Positions 32,485 through 40,057 of a DNA stretch of 46,203 nt are shown here, in pieces. The stretch comes from a virus. Where the stretch lies: the IMG/VR virus record IMGVR_UViG_3300026473_000020, positions 1 to 46,203 of that record. The stretch is one strand, 5' to 3'. Made by a program: the position numbers and the translations under genes. The notes beneath the pieces were generated by a model. The model was not told the DNA's origin and did no database searches. It saw only the letters and a program-made list of their open reading frames with translations. Each line of letters opens with the position of its first letter. The stretch's first letter is position 1.

Positions 32485-32663
32485 TCTTCTAGACCTGCTT
32501 GTTTAGCCTGCAATAAAACAATTTCATCTTTTAAAAATAATCTTTGTTTTTTTAATTCTTCTAGTCTTAAGTCTTCAAATAGCCCATTTTTTTCTAGCGT
32601 GTCGATTTGTTTATTCAACACTCGATGTGCTTCTTCTAAATGTTTAATTCTATTTTCGTACAT
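32481..32663 (-). CDS. DUF465-like small coiled-coil protein
   Basis: A 60-residue helical hairpin: YENRIKHLEEAHRVLNKQID, TLEKNGLFEDLRLEELKKQR, then LFLKDEIVLLQAKQAGLEE. This fits the DUF465/YdcH family, short proteins with a conserved H-x2-LE-x2-H start and L-K-K-x2-L-x-LKDE ending. Its cellular role is not established. AAGGAG sits before the ATG at 32663. Confidence 0.72.
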   Translation of the reverse strand: MYENRIKHLEEAHRVLNKQIDTLEKNGLFEDLRLEELKKQRLFLKDEIVLLQAKQAGLEE

Positions 32664-32672
32664 AAAAACTCC

Positions 32673-34223
32673 TTATTCAACTTTAAGATTATCTAATGCT
32701 TCGTCTTCTCTATCATCAGTCCAAGAAGTTTCATCTTCTGATTCTTCATAGAACAATGTATCTGCAATGTTAGTAACACCGCCACGTAGTCGAGCACCTT
32801 CTAAGTTCTGTAAGAAACCAAGTCGTTCAGCTTCTGCAATCATAGTAAATGCTTCATCTTTAGTTTTAAGAGCAAACAATTCTTCAACAAACTGATTAAA
32901 GTACAAAATATTACGAGGTACCCATTCCGAACGTTCATCGCTCTTATCGTTGTCTTTTACTTTACGCCAGTGTCTCCAATCTGGTTTGTAACTAGCGTAT
33001 TCAATATCTGCAAGATTGTTTGCACGTTGAACAGCACGAATATGACATTCAACATTATGACCCATCATTAGAGCATAAGCAAAACTATCCCAACTAGTTT
33101 TACCTTCCTTGCCAATCTTGTTTAACATTCCTGGAGCATAGTGGCAGATATCCGCGACCGTAAGTCTCCTACCAAAATCGGACTCGAAAGGAAAAGGTAT
33201 ATCGTGCCGTCCGGCAAGACCCTTATTGTCCGGGGCTTTATCCATGATAACACTGAATCGCTTATTGGTATGTTGGGCGTTAGTATATACCAATCCGTGA
33301 GCTGTTGCGATGAAAGGTGAAGCGCAGTCAAAGGAAATTGTGAAGTTTTCATTTACGTGTTTTCTAATTTGACGTTGAATGCTTGTTAAGTAACAAGCCC
33401 AATCCAGCTGTGCGGTACCCAAGAAGTGCATCCAATCCTTGCCTTCTAGCATACCATCAAAACGCATAGTGATTAGTCTGCGTAGTGTAATAGGCATTTT
33501 GCACATATTAGCACCACCCATAGCCCAACCTTCTGCGGCTTTGTCTCCATACTTGTTTGTATCGGAATATTCTTTTACACCCTGGTACCACGCTTCTGCG
33601 TTTTCCCAGTTGCTACCTTGTAAAACATTTAATAGCTTAGTGCCGCCTTCTTTGGCACCTAAACGATTTTGAATAAAGTATTCGTTATTAAAACGAGTCT
33701 TTTCTAAACAATCTTCAAACGATTTTAATCCTGTCTTTGGGCTGTGAATGTGATCACAAGCCCATGTCGGAACGTCTAGCATCATTGACCAATCAGCAGT
33801 TACGTCTAACCAAGTTAAAATCTTTTCGCGAGTTTTATTTGCTTCAGTACCTTCAAAGTTTTGCCAGTCAAACTTAATAACACCTTTACCGATCTGATAA
33901 CCGCCTGAATCTCCTAAGATCATTGTCTTTGAACGATCACGCTGTTGAATCATAGATTCTTGCGTCATAGACTTAGTAATGTCTAATTGAGCATGACCCG
34001 CTGAATACAAGGCAAATTTATAATAAAAATATCCTTGTTCGGGATTTAAAAAATTCATACCTTCAATACCGCGATCAAAGTCTTTAGGAATGCGGTCATC
34101 TGGAATAAATTTTTCTAAACGTTGTTTTGCAACGTATGTAGAATAGAAAGAACTAATAGCTGGTAAGTATACCGCATAGTCCTTTTGTAGTGGTGTTAAA
34201 TCAACTGGTGGTTGTTTCTTCAT
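32673..34223 (-). CDS. dpdA: DpdA-like DNA 7-deazaguanine transglycosylase
   Basis: A 516-residue TGT-related protein of the DpdA type, which exchanges guanine in DNA for a 7-deazaguanine base. TGT landmarks are in order: ILGDSGGYQIGKG (103-114, D105 in the position of the catalytic Asp of TGT), LDVPTWA (149), LNVLQGS (198), GWAMGG (232), HFLGTAQ (266) and SFDCASP (297-303, D299 in the position of the TGT nucleophile DCVxPTR). A TGT-type zinc site is not clear. Length fits phage DpdA rather than tRNA TGT (about 375). FolE, QueD and QueE supply the base. It overlaps the upstream gene by 23 bases. Confidence 0.82.
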   Translation of the reverse strand: MKKQPPVDLTPLQKDYAVYLPAISSFYSTYVAKQRLEKFIPDDRIPKDFDRGIEGMNFLNPEQGYFYYKFALYSAGHAQLDITKSMTQESMIQQRDRSKTMILGDSGGYQIGKGVIKFDWQNFEGTEANKTREKILTWLDVTADWSMMLDVPTWACDHIHSPKTGLKSFEDCLEKTRFNNEYFIQNRLGAKEGGTKLLNVLQGSNWENAEAWYQGVKEYSDTNKYGDKAAEGWAMGGANMCKMPITLRRLITMRFDGMLEGKDWMHFLGTAQLDWACYLTSIQRQIRKHVNENFTISFDCASPFIATAHGLVYTNAQHTNKRFSVIMDKAPDNKGLAGRHDIPFPFESDFGRRLTVADICHYAPGMLNKIGKEGKTSWDSFAYALMMGHNVECHIRAVQRANNLADIEYASYKPDWRHWRKVKDNDKSDERSEWVPRNILYFNQFVEELFALKTKDEAFTMIAEAERLGFLQNLEGARLRGGVTNIADTLFYEESEDETSWTDDREDEALDNLKVE

Positions 34224-34572
34224 TTTCTCTCGCTAGTATTGATGTAAGTTCTAATCTTGTCTTTGCCTGTTCTAGTTGGTCTAATGCTATACGGACTGCT
34301 TTATTAGTTGTGGCCAACTTGTACCATTCTTCTTCCTGCTTCATACGTTTAATAGCCCAGTCAATGGCCTTTTCTGCTTCATTATTTAGGCCTACGTTTG
34401 CAGATCCTGCATAAATTTTCATCCAAGAATTGCCATCAAACACTTCCATATCGGAACCGTTTAATCTCAACATGCCTTGTGAAGGATTATTATGATTCAT
34501 TGACACATAGGGAAGCGAACTTCCCCCTGCGGCATACATATGTTTGCTGGAACTATTAACGTTATTAATCAT
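34201..34572 (-). CDS. Small conserved phage protein near clamp
   Basis: A 123-residue protein. The N-terminal part (PYVSMNHNNPSQGMLRLNGS, DMEVFDGNSWMKIYAGSANV) resembles fibre-like sequence, the C-terminal part (EKAIDWAIKRMKQEEEWYKL, ALDQLEQAKTRLELTSIL) is helical. I recall this as a conserved protein in T4-like cyanophages. It has a TAATG overlap with the clamp gene and overlaps DpdA by 23 bases. Function unknown; it may be a virion protein placed in the replication block. Confidence 0.7.
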   Translation of the reverse strand: MINNVNSSSKHMYAAGGSSLPYVSMNHNNPSQGMLRLNGSDMEVFDGNSWMKIYAGSANVGLNNEAEKAIDWAIKRMKQEEEWYKLATTNKAVRIALDQLEQAKTRLELTSILARENEETTTS

Positions 34573-35309
34573 TAGGCCGCCTGTGCTGGAATAATGTATT
34601 TGTATGTTGCCAAACCGCTGTCTAGAGTAATCTGGATAGCACCTTCGTTACTCAAACTCATCTTAGTGTTGTTAACATCGGCAATCTTAAGAATGCTCAA
34701 GATTGGTAGCACTGGCCAAGTCCAACCGCGATCCAGTTTACCCGCAACGTTTTGTGCAAAAATAAACTCACCGCCGTGTGTGCTTGCATCACCAAAGATA
34801 AACTTTAAGTTACCGCCATCTGTCTTTGCTAAGAATGTTGGGTGTTCGTTGTTAGCACCTGCTTGGAAGTTGAAACGCTGTACTGCGGCAACACTTGGTT
34901 CTAGTTCAACATCCCACTTAACACCACGAAACTTAACGGTTTTCATCTTTTCGTTAATAATTTCTTGATTCATAAAGCGATAATCATTACGGAAGTCACC
35001 GTCTTTATTTTCAAAGTGAATTCCTACCGGAATAGTTTCACCATTTCTTTCAGCAGTTGTAATAGTGATTTTAGCATCATCTTTATATTCTGAACCGTCT
35101 AATAGGTATTTGAGTTTATTAAGTTGAGGCATGCCAAAAACACCAACCATATCTGGGTATGGATTAGAAGTTTCTGCTTCCATAATAACAGAACGATCGT
35201 CTGCCATTGAATTAATTGTAGTCTTTTCTTCTGTACCTGTTACTTTAACGGTAGTTAAAAAACCTAGATTTTGCGTATGTGATACGATGTCTTGTAAAAT
35301 ATCTTTCAT
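34572..35309 (-). CDS. 45: Sliding clamp (gp45-type)
   Basis: A 245-residue gp45-type clamp, the trimeric ring that tethers DNA polymerase and activates late transcription in T4. It has KDILQDIVSHTQNLGFLTTV, FGMPQLNKLKYLLDG, VKFRGVKWDVELEPSVAAVQ, FQAGANNEHPTFLAKTDGGN, ADVNNTKMSLSNEGAIQITL and ends YKYIIPAQAA. Length fits T4 gp45 (228) with small insertions. It is read from a sigma70-like promoter 26 bases before the ATG, with GGAG between. The late-box sites elsewhere in the window fit a clamp-dependent late programme. The clamp loader is not in this window. Confidence 0.88.
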   Translation of the reverse strand: MKDILQDIVSHTQNLGFLTTVKVTGTEEKTTINSMADDRSVIMEAETSNPYPDMVGVFGMPQLNKLKYLLDGSEYKDDAKITITTAERNGETIPVGIHFENKDGDFRNDYRFMNQEIINEKMKTVKFRGVKWDVELEPSVAAVQRFNFQAGANNEHPTFLAKTDGGNLKFIFGDASTHGGEFIFAQNVAGKLDRGWTWPVLPILSILKIADVNNTKMSLSNEGAIQITLDSGLATYKYIIPAQAA

Positions 35310-35334
35310 TTAGAGAGTCTCCATGTATATTAAG

Positions 35335-35363
35335 ATTATATTTAGATTTTGAGAAAAAATCAA
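35335..35363 (-). promoter_or_regulatory. Sigma70-type early promoter before sliding clamp
   Basis: On the - strand: TTGATT (35363-35358), exact 17-base spacer, TATAAT (35340-35335). It fills the gap between the polymerase stop and the clamp ATG (35309), so it can drive the clamp and the genes behind it separately. Confidence 0.7.
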
Positions 35364-35371
35364 CCCTGAAA

Positions 35372-38041
35372 TCATTCAAAATCAAACAATTTGTTAAATG
35401 TATTGTCACTTCTAGTTTGACTGATGTCCCATTCTAGTACTCCAATTAAGTTTTCTAGTTTTTCATCAATCACGGTAGTTTCCATAGTTGCATCATCGAA
35501 TGGTAAATCTTTAAACCATTGTGGCAAACGTAGTTCGTCTACTGGATAAGCTACTGAGGTATATGCCATCGGATTATCTTTGATTTTACAAACAATGACT
35601 TTTGCGCCATCAACGATGTTCATTGAGTATTTGTCGTCAAACATTCTCTTGAGAGTATTCCAATTAAGACTAGCACGAACGTGTCCGGGCATATTAGCCT
35701 TACCTTGTTTCTTTTCTTTGGCAGCATATTCTGTAATGTTGTTGGCTCGCTTAGGTGAACCCTTCTCCCAACCAGGTCGAGTCTTAAACTCTGTTCTAAA
35801 ATCTGTGATGTATTCTAGAACTTCTTCTTTACTATGACCAGTTAAGACCATTTCAAGAACTTTGCTTAGGAAGTCTTGGATAACAACCGGGGTATCTGAC
35901 CGCTTGAGGTCAAGCCCCATAGCTTTAATCTTGCCTGGCTTTCCTTCGACATCTGTACGTTTTCCTTCTTTGTCGTAGTAGAGGACGGCATATCGTTTCT
36001 TTGTAATGAATAGTCCTTTGGAAGCAACAATCTCGCGACCTGCTTTGATGACCTCTCCTCGATTTTTTGGGCAGTGGAAGACATCGGACATAAATTTTGC
36101 AAAGGTTCCATTTACTTCTTCTCCTATGGTATCATAAAGTTCAATTACATTTTCACGAGACCACGGTATGGTCCCTTTCTCAATGTCCTTCTTCAGCGTA
36201 GTGTATGCTGAGAAGTAACAAGAGTCTGTGTCACCGTAGATAATAGCTTTACCTACATGGTTAAATTCGCCTGTGATAATTTCGTTTACTTTACTTGCCA
36301 TATGTTTGGCAATTTGTCTACCAGTAAGAGTTGTGGATTGACCAATTCTGTTATCAAAGAATCTACATCCAGGATTAAGAATAGCACCGTATAATGAGTT
36401 TAAGTTAATCTTTTTAACTAATTGACGTTTGTCCCAGTATTCTTCTTCAATCTTATTACCTGCTTGAATACATTCTTTTAGTTTGGCCTGCATTTCTTTA
36501 CGTTCTGAATACCATCTCTTAAGCAGTCCTGGAATAATACCTTCTTTTTCGTAGGTAAAGATAGTTCCATTTGCAGAGATCATCCACGGTTGATTACTTT
36601 CAAAAATTAAATCGTAAATTTGTGCTCCGCTAAGAGTATCACTACCGCCGCCTTCCCAGTCAATGGTAATTTCACGACCTACTTCTTTTTCCATTACAGA
36701 AGTATATTCTAAAGAACCAAAAATACCTTCCCATGCTGCCGCAAATGATTTGCCTTTAGCCATCTCTGCTTCAATGTATGCTTTAGTTCCATCTGGACGT
36801 AGTTGACCAACAATGGTCTCTGGTCCCATGTTCAAAGCCCTAATAGCAGAAGGATAAAGACTATTAATATCAAGAGAACCAATCCACTCATGTATACCTT
36901 TCTTAGGATATGCAACATAAGCACCAGCGGCCTGTGTGTCTGCTCCAGCTTCTCGTTGTACACGGTTAGGAACAATCATGCCTCGTCTGTGTGCTTCATT
37001 AATAATTGCTTGTTCTGTAACAGCAACAGCACCCATAGTTGTTTGAATAAGAACCGTATTTTCATGTGCAATGGTGTTAGCAAGATCGATAAATTTTAAT
37101 TTTTTATCTAACTTATCTAACAATGCACAATCTTGTCGGTTATACTCAATAAACTTTCGAAAATCGTTATTGTAAAGTTGATCAAGTGTTCCTTCGTAAA
37201 CGGTCTTAGACTCGCCTACTTCCATTTCCCCGATCGCGTCCAGTCTGTATGTATGTCTTTCTTCGTATGTGTACTTTCTGTATAGTTCCAACGAGTCAAC
37301 GTGAACACGCCCAACCAAGTCATAGGTAACAGCAGTTTTGCCAAACTTTTCATATTCTCTCTTTTTTGGATATTGATTCCATAAACAGAATCGACGAGTA
37401 TCTTCTTTGCTTAGGACTTTGATTACACGATTAACGGTATATGGAATATCAAAACCTTCCGAGTTCCAACCACTTAATACATCTGCTTCTTCAATAAGGG
37501 TTAAAAATGTATCTAACATGTCTGCTTCATTTTCAAAGAGCATAGTGTTAGGAAATTCTGCAACAGCCTTCTCAGCTTCTTCCATATTCATAGTTTTTGG
37601 AGGAATAGCCAAACAGACCATAGTTTCCATCCATTGTAGATGAACGGCAATGGCAGTAATTGGCATGAATGCATCGTCGGGTGATGCATAGCCACGCTCT
37701 GGGTCAAAGTCTACCTCAATATCAAAAAATGCTACATTTAATTTTGGAGCATCAATATTTAGATAATGATCTTCTAAACAGCGATAGATTGGGTTAATGT
37801 CAGATTCGTAAAGTTTTTTGTTTGAATGAATTGCAAGTTCTTTGCGAAGTTCTTTTACATTCTTGCAACTTACACGACTTAGGGGCTCGCCCTTGATTGA
37901 TTGAAATTTACCTTTTGGATCAAGGTAATAAAAAAGGTGTTTGGCGGCATAATCTTTATAGTGCCTTTGACCTTTGTCATCACGTTCAACGACACGAATT
38001 GTGTCGTTTTCGCGATCATAGAATGCGTCAACGTAGCTCAT
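35372..38041 (-). CDS. 43: Family B DNA polymerase (gp43-type)
   Basis: An 889-residue replicative polymerase from the ATG at 38041 (AGGAG; five codons shorter than the longest frame). The exonuclease sites are VAFFDIEVDFD (107-109), GWNSEGFDIPY and YNRQDCALLD; polymerase motif A is SLDINSLYPSAIRALNMG (about 391), motif B KINLNSLYGAILNPG, and motif C IYGDTDSCYFS. Residues between palm and thumb are normal for T4-like enzymes (898 in T4). It copies the phage genome with the clamp encoded next. Two TTGCAAG direct repeats lie just before its ribosome site. Confidence 0.95.
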   Translation of the reverse strand: MSYVDAFYDRENDTIRVVERDDKGQRHYKDYAAKHLFYYLDPKGKFQSIKGEPLSRVSCKNVKELRKELAIHSNKKLYESDINPIYRCLEDHYLNIDAPKLNVAFFDIEVDFDPERGYASPDDAFMPITAIAVHLQWMETMVCLAIPPKTMNMEEAEKAVAEFPNTMLFENEADMLDTFLTLIEEADVLSGWNSEGFDIPYTVNRVIKVLSKEDTRRFCLWNQYPKKREYEKFGKTAVTYDLVGRVHVDSLELYRKYTYEERHTYRLDAIGEMEVGESKTVYEGTLDQLYNNDFRKFIEYNRQDCALLDKLDKKLKFIDLANTIAHENTVLIQTTMGAVAVTEQAIINEAHRRGMIVPNRVQREAGADTQAAGAYVAYPKKGIHEWIGSLDINSLYPSAIRALNMGPETIVGQLRPDGTKAYIEAEMAKGKSFAAAWEGIFGSLEYTSVMEKEVGREITIDWEGGGSDTLSGAQIYDLIFESNQPWMISANGTIFTYEKEGIIPGLLKRWYSERKEMQAKLKECIQAGNKIEEEYWDKRQLVKKINLNSLYGAILNPGCRFFDNRIGQSTTLTGRQIAKHMASKVNEIITGEFNHVGKAIIYGDTDSCYFSAYTTLKKDIEKGTIPWSRENVIELYDTIGEEVNGTFAKFMSDVFHCPKNRGEVIKAGREIVASKGLFITKKRYAVLYYDKEGKRTDVEGKPGKIKAMGLDLKRSDTPVVIQDFLSKVLEMVLTGHSKEEVLEYITDFRTEFKTRPGWEKGSPKRANNITEYAAKEKKQGKANMPGHVRASLNWNTLKRMFDDKYSMNIVDGAKVIVCKIKDNPMAYTSVAYPVDELRLPQWFKDLPFDDATMETTVIDEKLENLIGVLEWDISQTRSDNTFNKLFDFE

Positions 38042-38049
38042 TTTTTCTC

Positions 38050-38070
38050 CTTGCAATTTTTGGCTTGCAA
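38050..38070 (-). promoter_or_regulatory. Direct repeat over polymerase ribosome site
   Basis: On the - strand TTGCAAG occurs at 38070-38064 and 38056-38050, seven bases apart; the second ends directly in the AGGAG ribosome site of gene 43. T4-type polymerases can repress their own translation by binding near this site. Here a repeat, not a clear hairpin, is seen, so autoregulation is only a possibility. Confidence 0.35.
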
Positions 38071-38117
38071 ATACCTAAAGTGCGGATTCTGGCCACGCCT
38101 ACCATCTAAACTTATAT

Positions 38118-38408
38118 TTAATTACTTAGCATTCTAATTAAACCTATGCTATCTATAGTGGTTAGCAAGATGTAATTAGCCAGCATACCAAATGATTTCC
38201 TAGTCCAAGCAGCCCAAGCGTACATAGCACAACCAGTGATCCAAATAGGATAAAGTACCAAGAGAGGTGGGTTAGGGACCGTAAGGGCCATTGTGATACT
38301 ACACCCAATACTAATAGCCCAAGCAAGAAGCTCGACAATAAAGCGGCTACGGTAACTCCTAAAATCATCTTTGATCCACTCTATGGTTGAATTAAAGTAT
38401 TCTATCAT
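38118..38408 (-). CDS. Small integral membrane protein
   Basis: A 96-residue protein with three likely membrane spans: residues 24-42 (IVELLAWAISIGCSITMALT), 47-67 (PLLVLYPIWITGCAMYAWAA) and 75-93 (LANYILLTTIDSIGLIRML). The N-terminus is soluble (NSTIEWIKDDFRSYRSR). It is ATGA-coupled to the small upstream gene and lies before the polymerase. It resembles a conserved membrane protein I recall from marine T4-like phages. The role may be in the host inner membrane; nothing more is known. Confidence 0.7.
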   Translation of the reverse strand: MIEYFNSTIEWIKDDFRSYRSRFIVELLAWAISIGCSITMALTVPNPPLLVLYPIWITGCAMYAWAAWTRKSFGMLANYILLTTIDSIGLIRMLSN

Positions 38409-38665
38409 TCTGGTAAACGTTTAGTAACGCCAAGGATCATTTCAACTTCGTCCCATTCAGTTTCGTGATCTTTCCAATTATCTTTATGTGCAATCTTGAT
38501 TGCTTTATTGATCCAGCTTGGTTTGATTTGCAGCTCTTCTGCTACGGCTTTAACGGTTTCTTTTAGGCCTTCTTGGAGATCTTCAATTTCACGAAGTACA
38601 TTTCCGCCTTCATTGATAAGTCTCTCAAGTTTGGCTTTTTCTTCTGCACCATACATTTTTGCCAT
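38405..38665 (-). CDS. DsbA-like small DNA-binding protein (tentative)
   Basis: An 86-residue protein from the ATG at 38665 (AGGAG); an earlier start would add a hydrophobic stretch in a promoter region. It has a helical start (KAKLERLINEGGNVLREIED), then LKETVKAVAEELQIKPSWIN and IKIAHKDNWKDHETEWDEVE. The order, a helix then K-x6-YHKDN-like block, resembles T4 DsbA, a double-stranded DNA-binding protein linked to late transcription. The similarity is modest. It opens the early unit that contains the polymerase, directly behind a strong promoter. Confidence 0.55.
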   Translation of the reverse strand: MAKMYGAEEKAKLERLINEGGNVLREIEDLQEGLKETVKAVAEELQIKPSWINKAIKIAHKDNWKDHETEWDEVEMILGVTKRLPE

Positions 38666-38690
38666 AGTATTCTCCTGTGTATAAAAGTAT

Positions 38691-38719
38691 ATTATATAGC
38701 CAACAAAAAAGCCAGTCAA
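38691..38719 (-). promoter_or_regulatory. Sigma70 early promoter of polymerase unit
   Basis: On the - strand: TTGACT (38719-38714), exact 17-base spacer, TATAAT (38696-38691). It lies 26 bases before the ATG at 38665. Its -35 hexamer sits within the stem-loop of the terminator of the upstream unit, so the end of one unit and the start of the next share the same 20 bases. Confidence 0.75.
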
Positions 38720-38734
38720 CTCAGGACTGGCTTT
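38708..38734 (-). terminator. Rho-independent terminator after internal-protein unit
   Basis: The stem AAAGCCAGTC / GACTGGCTTT (10 bases) closes a 7-base loop. On the - strand it is followed by TTTTTTG, and it comes 19 bases after the stop of the Lys-rich gene at 38754. On the + strand the T run is weaker. This should end the 46.2-38.8 kb transcript. Confidence 0.85.
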
Positions 38735-38753
38735 TGTTTACCTTTTGGTAAAA

Positions 38754-39551
38754 TTACTTTTGTGCTTCGGATAACACATCATACATTTCAAATACACCGC
38801 CCATTCTTTCATATACTAGCCCGGCATATAGATCTGCTTTCATTCCTTCACCTAGTTTAGATTTAGCAACACGCTCAGCCCAGGCAAATAATTCTTTGTC
38901 TTTTGGATCAATTTGTTGTTGACCGCCGCTTTCTTGTACTAGTTTTACCATGTCTTTGAAAGATAGTTTTGTTTCAACTGATTCTGCAACTACTTTCTTA
39001 GAAGTTTTTACAGATTCGTTTTTCTTACCAAAGTATTTTGCTTGTTTAGCACTCATACCTTTCTTGCCATCTTTCTTGTCGCCGCCTTTCTTTTTATCTT
39101 TAGCAGCTTTCTTCATTGGTTCTTTTTTGTCACCGTCACCGTCGATGTCTGCAAAATCTGGCTTACCCTTTGCAGCTTCAACCATCTTACTAAATTTAGA
39201 CTTGAACTCAGGATCAATAGACTCGTCTTTCTTTTTCTTATCTTCTTTTTCAGCTTGTTTTCCACTATAGCGATCACCCGCTGTATGTTTCAAACCAGTT
39301 TTAGTTTTTTCTGCTGTACCGCCACTAGCTGTTTTTTTCTTGTCGCCTACTTTAGCATCGGCATCAAAAACTTCATCCATCTTTTCATCAGCTTTTTTCT
39401 TAGCTTCTGCAATATATGATGAAGTACCTGCTAGCACACGTAATTGTGCATCTTCGTTAAGCTGAACAGCTTTTGGTAATTCTGGAGCTTTTGGTAGATC
39501 AACTTGATCGTTTAAGCTATGAATTTTAGTAAGTAATGATTTGAAGTCCAT
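38754..39551 (-). CDS. Lys-rich probable virion-interior protein
   Basis: A 265-residue, highly charged protein with three parts. Residues 1-50 contain QLNEDAQLRVLAGTSSYIAE followed by Ala (I-A-E|A at 47-50, exactly the T4 prohead protease pattern) and L-N-E|D at 31-34. The middle is Lys/Asp-rich and disordered (KGKPDFADIDGDGDKKEPMK, KKAAKDKKKGGDKKDGKKGM, KYFGKKNESVK). The C-terminus is folded (LSFKDMVKLVQE; FAWAERVAKSKLGEGMKADL; VLSEAQK). Internal DNA-neutralising proteins of T4 heads look like this. Its late-type promoter and terminator-bounded position fit a structural role. A scaffold core function is also possible. Confidence 0.68.
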   Translation of the reverse strand: MDFKSLLTKIHSLNDQVDLPKAPELPKAVQLNEDAQLRVLAGTSSYIAEAKKKADEKMDEVFDADAKVGDKKKTASGGTAEKTKTGLKHTAGDRYSGKQAEKEDKKKKDESIDPEFKSKFSKMVEAAKGKPDFADIDGDGDKKEPMKKAAKDKKKGGDKKDGKKGMSAKQAKYFGKKNESVKTSKKVVAESVETKLSFKDMVKLVQESGGQQQIDPKDKELFAWAERVAKSKLGEGMKADLYAGLVYERMGGVFEMYDVLSEAQK

Positions 39552-39589
39552 GTTTGAGTCCTTGTATCCTGTATAAAGATCCTATAATA

Positions 39590-39597
39590 TATTTATC
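39590..39597 (-). promoter_or_regulatory. T4-type late promoter box (candidate)
   Basis: GATAAATA followed by TATTATAGG on the - strand, 38 bases before the ATG at 39551. It overlaps the stop codon of the upstream gene. The same GATAAATATAT form occurs at 21381-21388. Confidence 0.55.
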
Positions 39598-39850
39598 TTT
39601 TTATGGCAGAGCCGCCACCGAAGATATTAGTTTTCATATCTAGGGCATTTTTAGCTGTACCGTCCTTATTTTTTGCTTGTTTTACTTTAGGAACTGCTGG
39701 TGCTTTTGTACCAGATTTGCCTGGGCTACCTGTGTAGCTTTTATTTCCACGATCTTTTCCTATAGCAATATGAGGGCTAACAACCGTGCCGATATTAGCC
39801 GATGATGTTGCTCCTGCTGTAGCTGATTCTAAAATATCACGTATTTTCAT
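39593..39850 (-). CDS. Small internal-protein candidate, ILE|S start
   Basis: An 85-residue protein: MKIRDILES at the start (I6-L7-E8|S9, prohead-protease-like), then SANIGTVVSPHIAIGKDRGN, SYTGSPGKSGTKAPAVPKVK, NALDMKTNIFGGGSAIKR. It is Gly/Lys/Ser-rich with little regular structure, and I recall similar small proteins in marine T4-like phages. GGAAAG precedes the ATG, and an AATAAATA box 7 bases upstream may be chance because it overlaps a stop codon. Function unknown; packaging in the head is inferred from its N-terminus and neighbours. Confidence 0.68.
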   Translation of the reverse strand: MKIRDILESATAGATSSANIGTVVSPHIAIGKDRGNKSYTGSPGKSGTKAPAVPKVKQAKNKDGTAKNALDMKTNIFGGGSAIKR

Positions 39851-39856
39851 AATATA

Positions 39857-40057
39857 TTATTTATTCTTTCCGCTTTTCATATTTGCACACCAGTGATACA
39901 TTTTAGATTTCTCACCCGATGCATTTTTTGCACGTTTGCGTAGATCAGTAACTGAACCAGAACAACTAGCCCCTGAACGTTTTACTCTTCCGGGGCGGCT
40001 TTTTCCTTTAACTTTTCCGTCAGCAAAGTTTTCTATAACAAACTCTTTAGCTCTCAT
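39857..40057 (-). CDS. Small basic protein with MYHWCANMK motif
   Basis: A 66-residue, strongly basic protein: MRAKEFVIENFADGKVKGKS, RPGRVKRSGASCSGSVTDLR, KRAKNASGEKSKMYHWCANM. Its N-terminus (V-I-E|N) is of the capsid-targeting kind. The S-x-TDLRKRAK and Y-H-W-C blocks recur, in my memory, in many marine phage small proteins. It is ATGA-coupled to the HAD-GH19 gene. The high Arg/Lys content suggests DNA contact inside the head. Confidence 0.7.
   Translation of the reverse strand: MRAKEFVIENFADGKVKGKSRPGRVKRSGASCSGSVTDLRKRAKNASGEKSKMYHWCANMKSGKNK

Noticed and set aside
39858-39865. AATAAATA as a late promoter
   Set aside because: It coincides with the stop codon of the upstream gene and lies 7 bases before the ATG; kept only as part of a finding, not as a feature.
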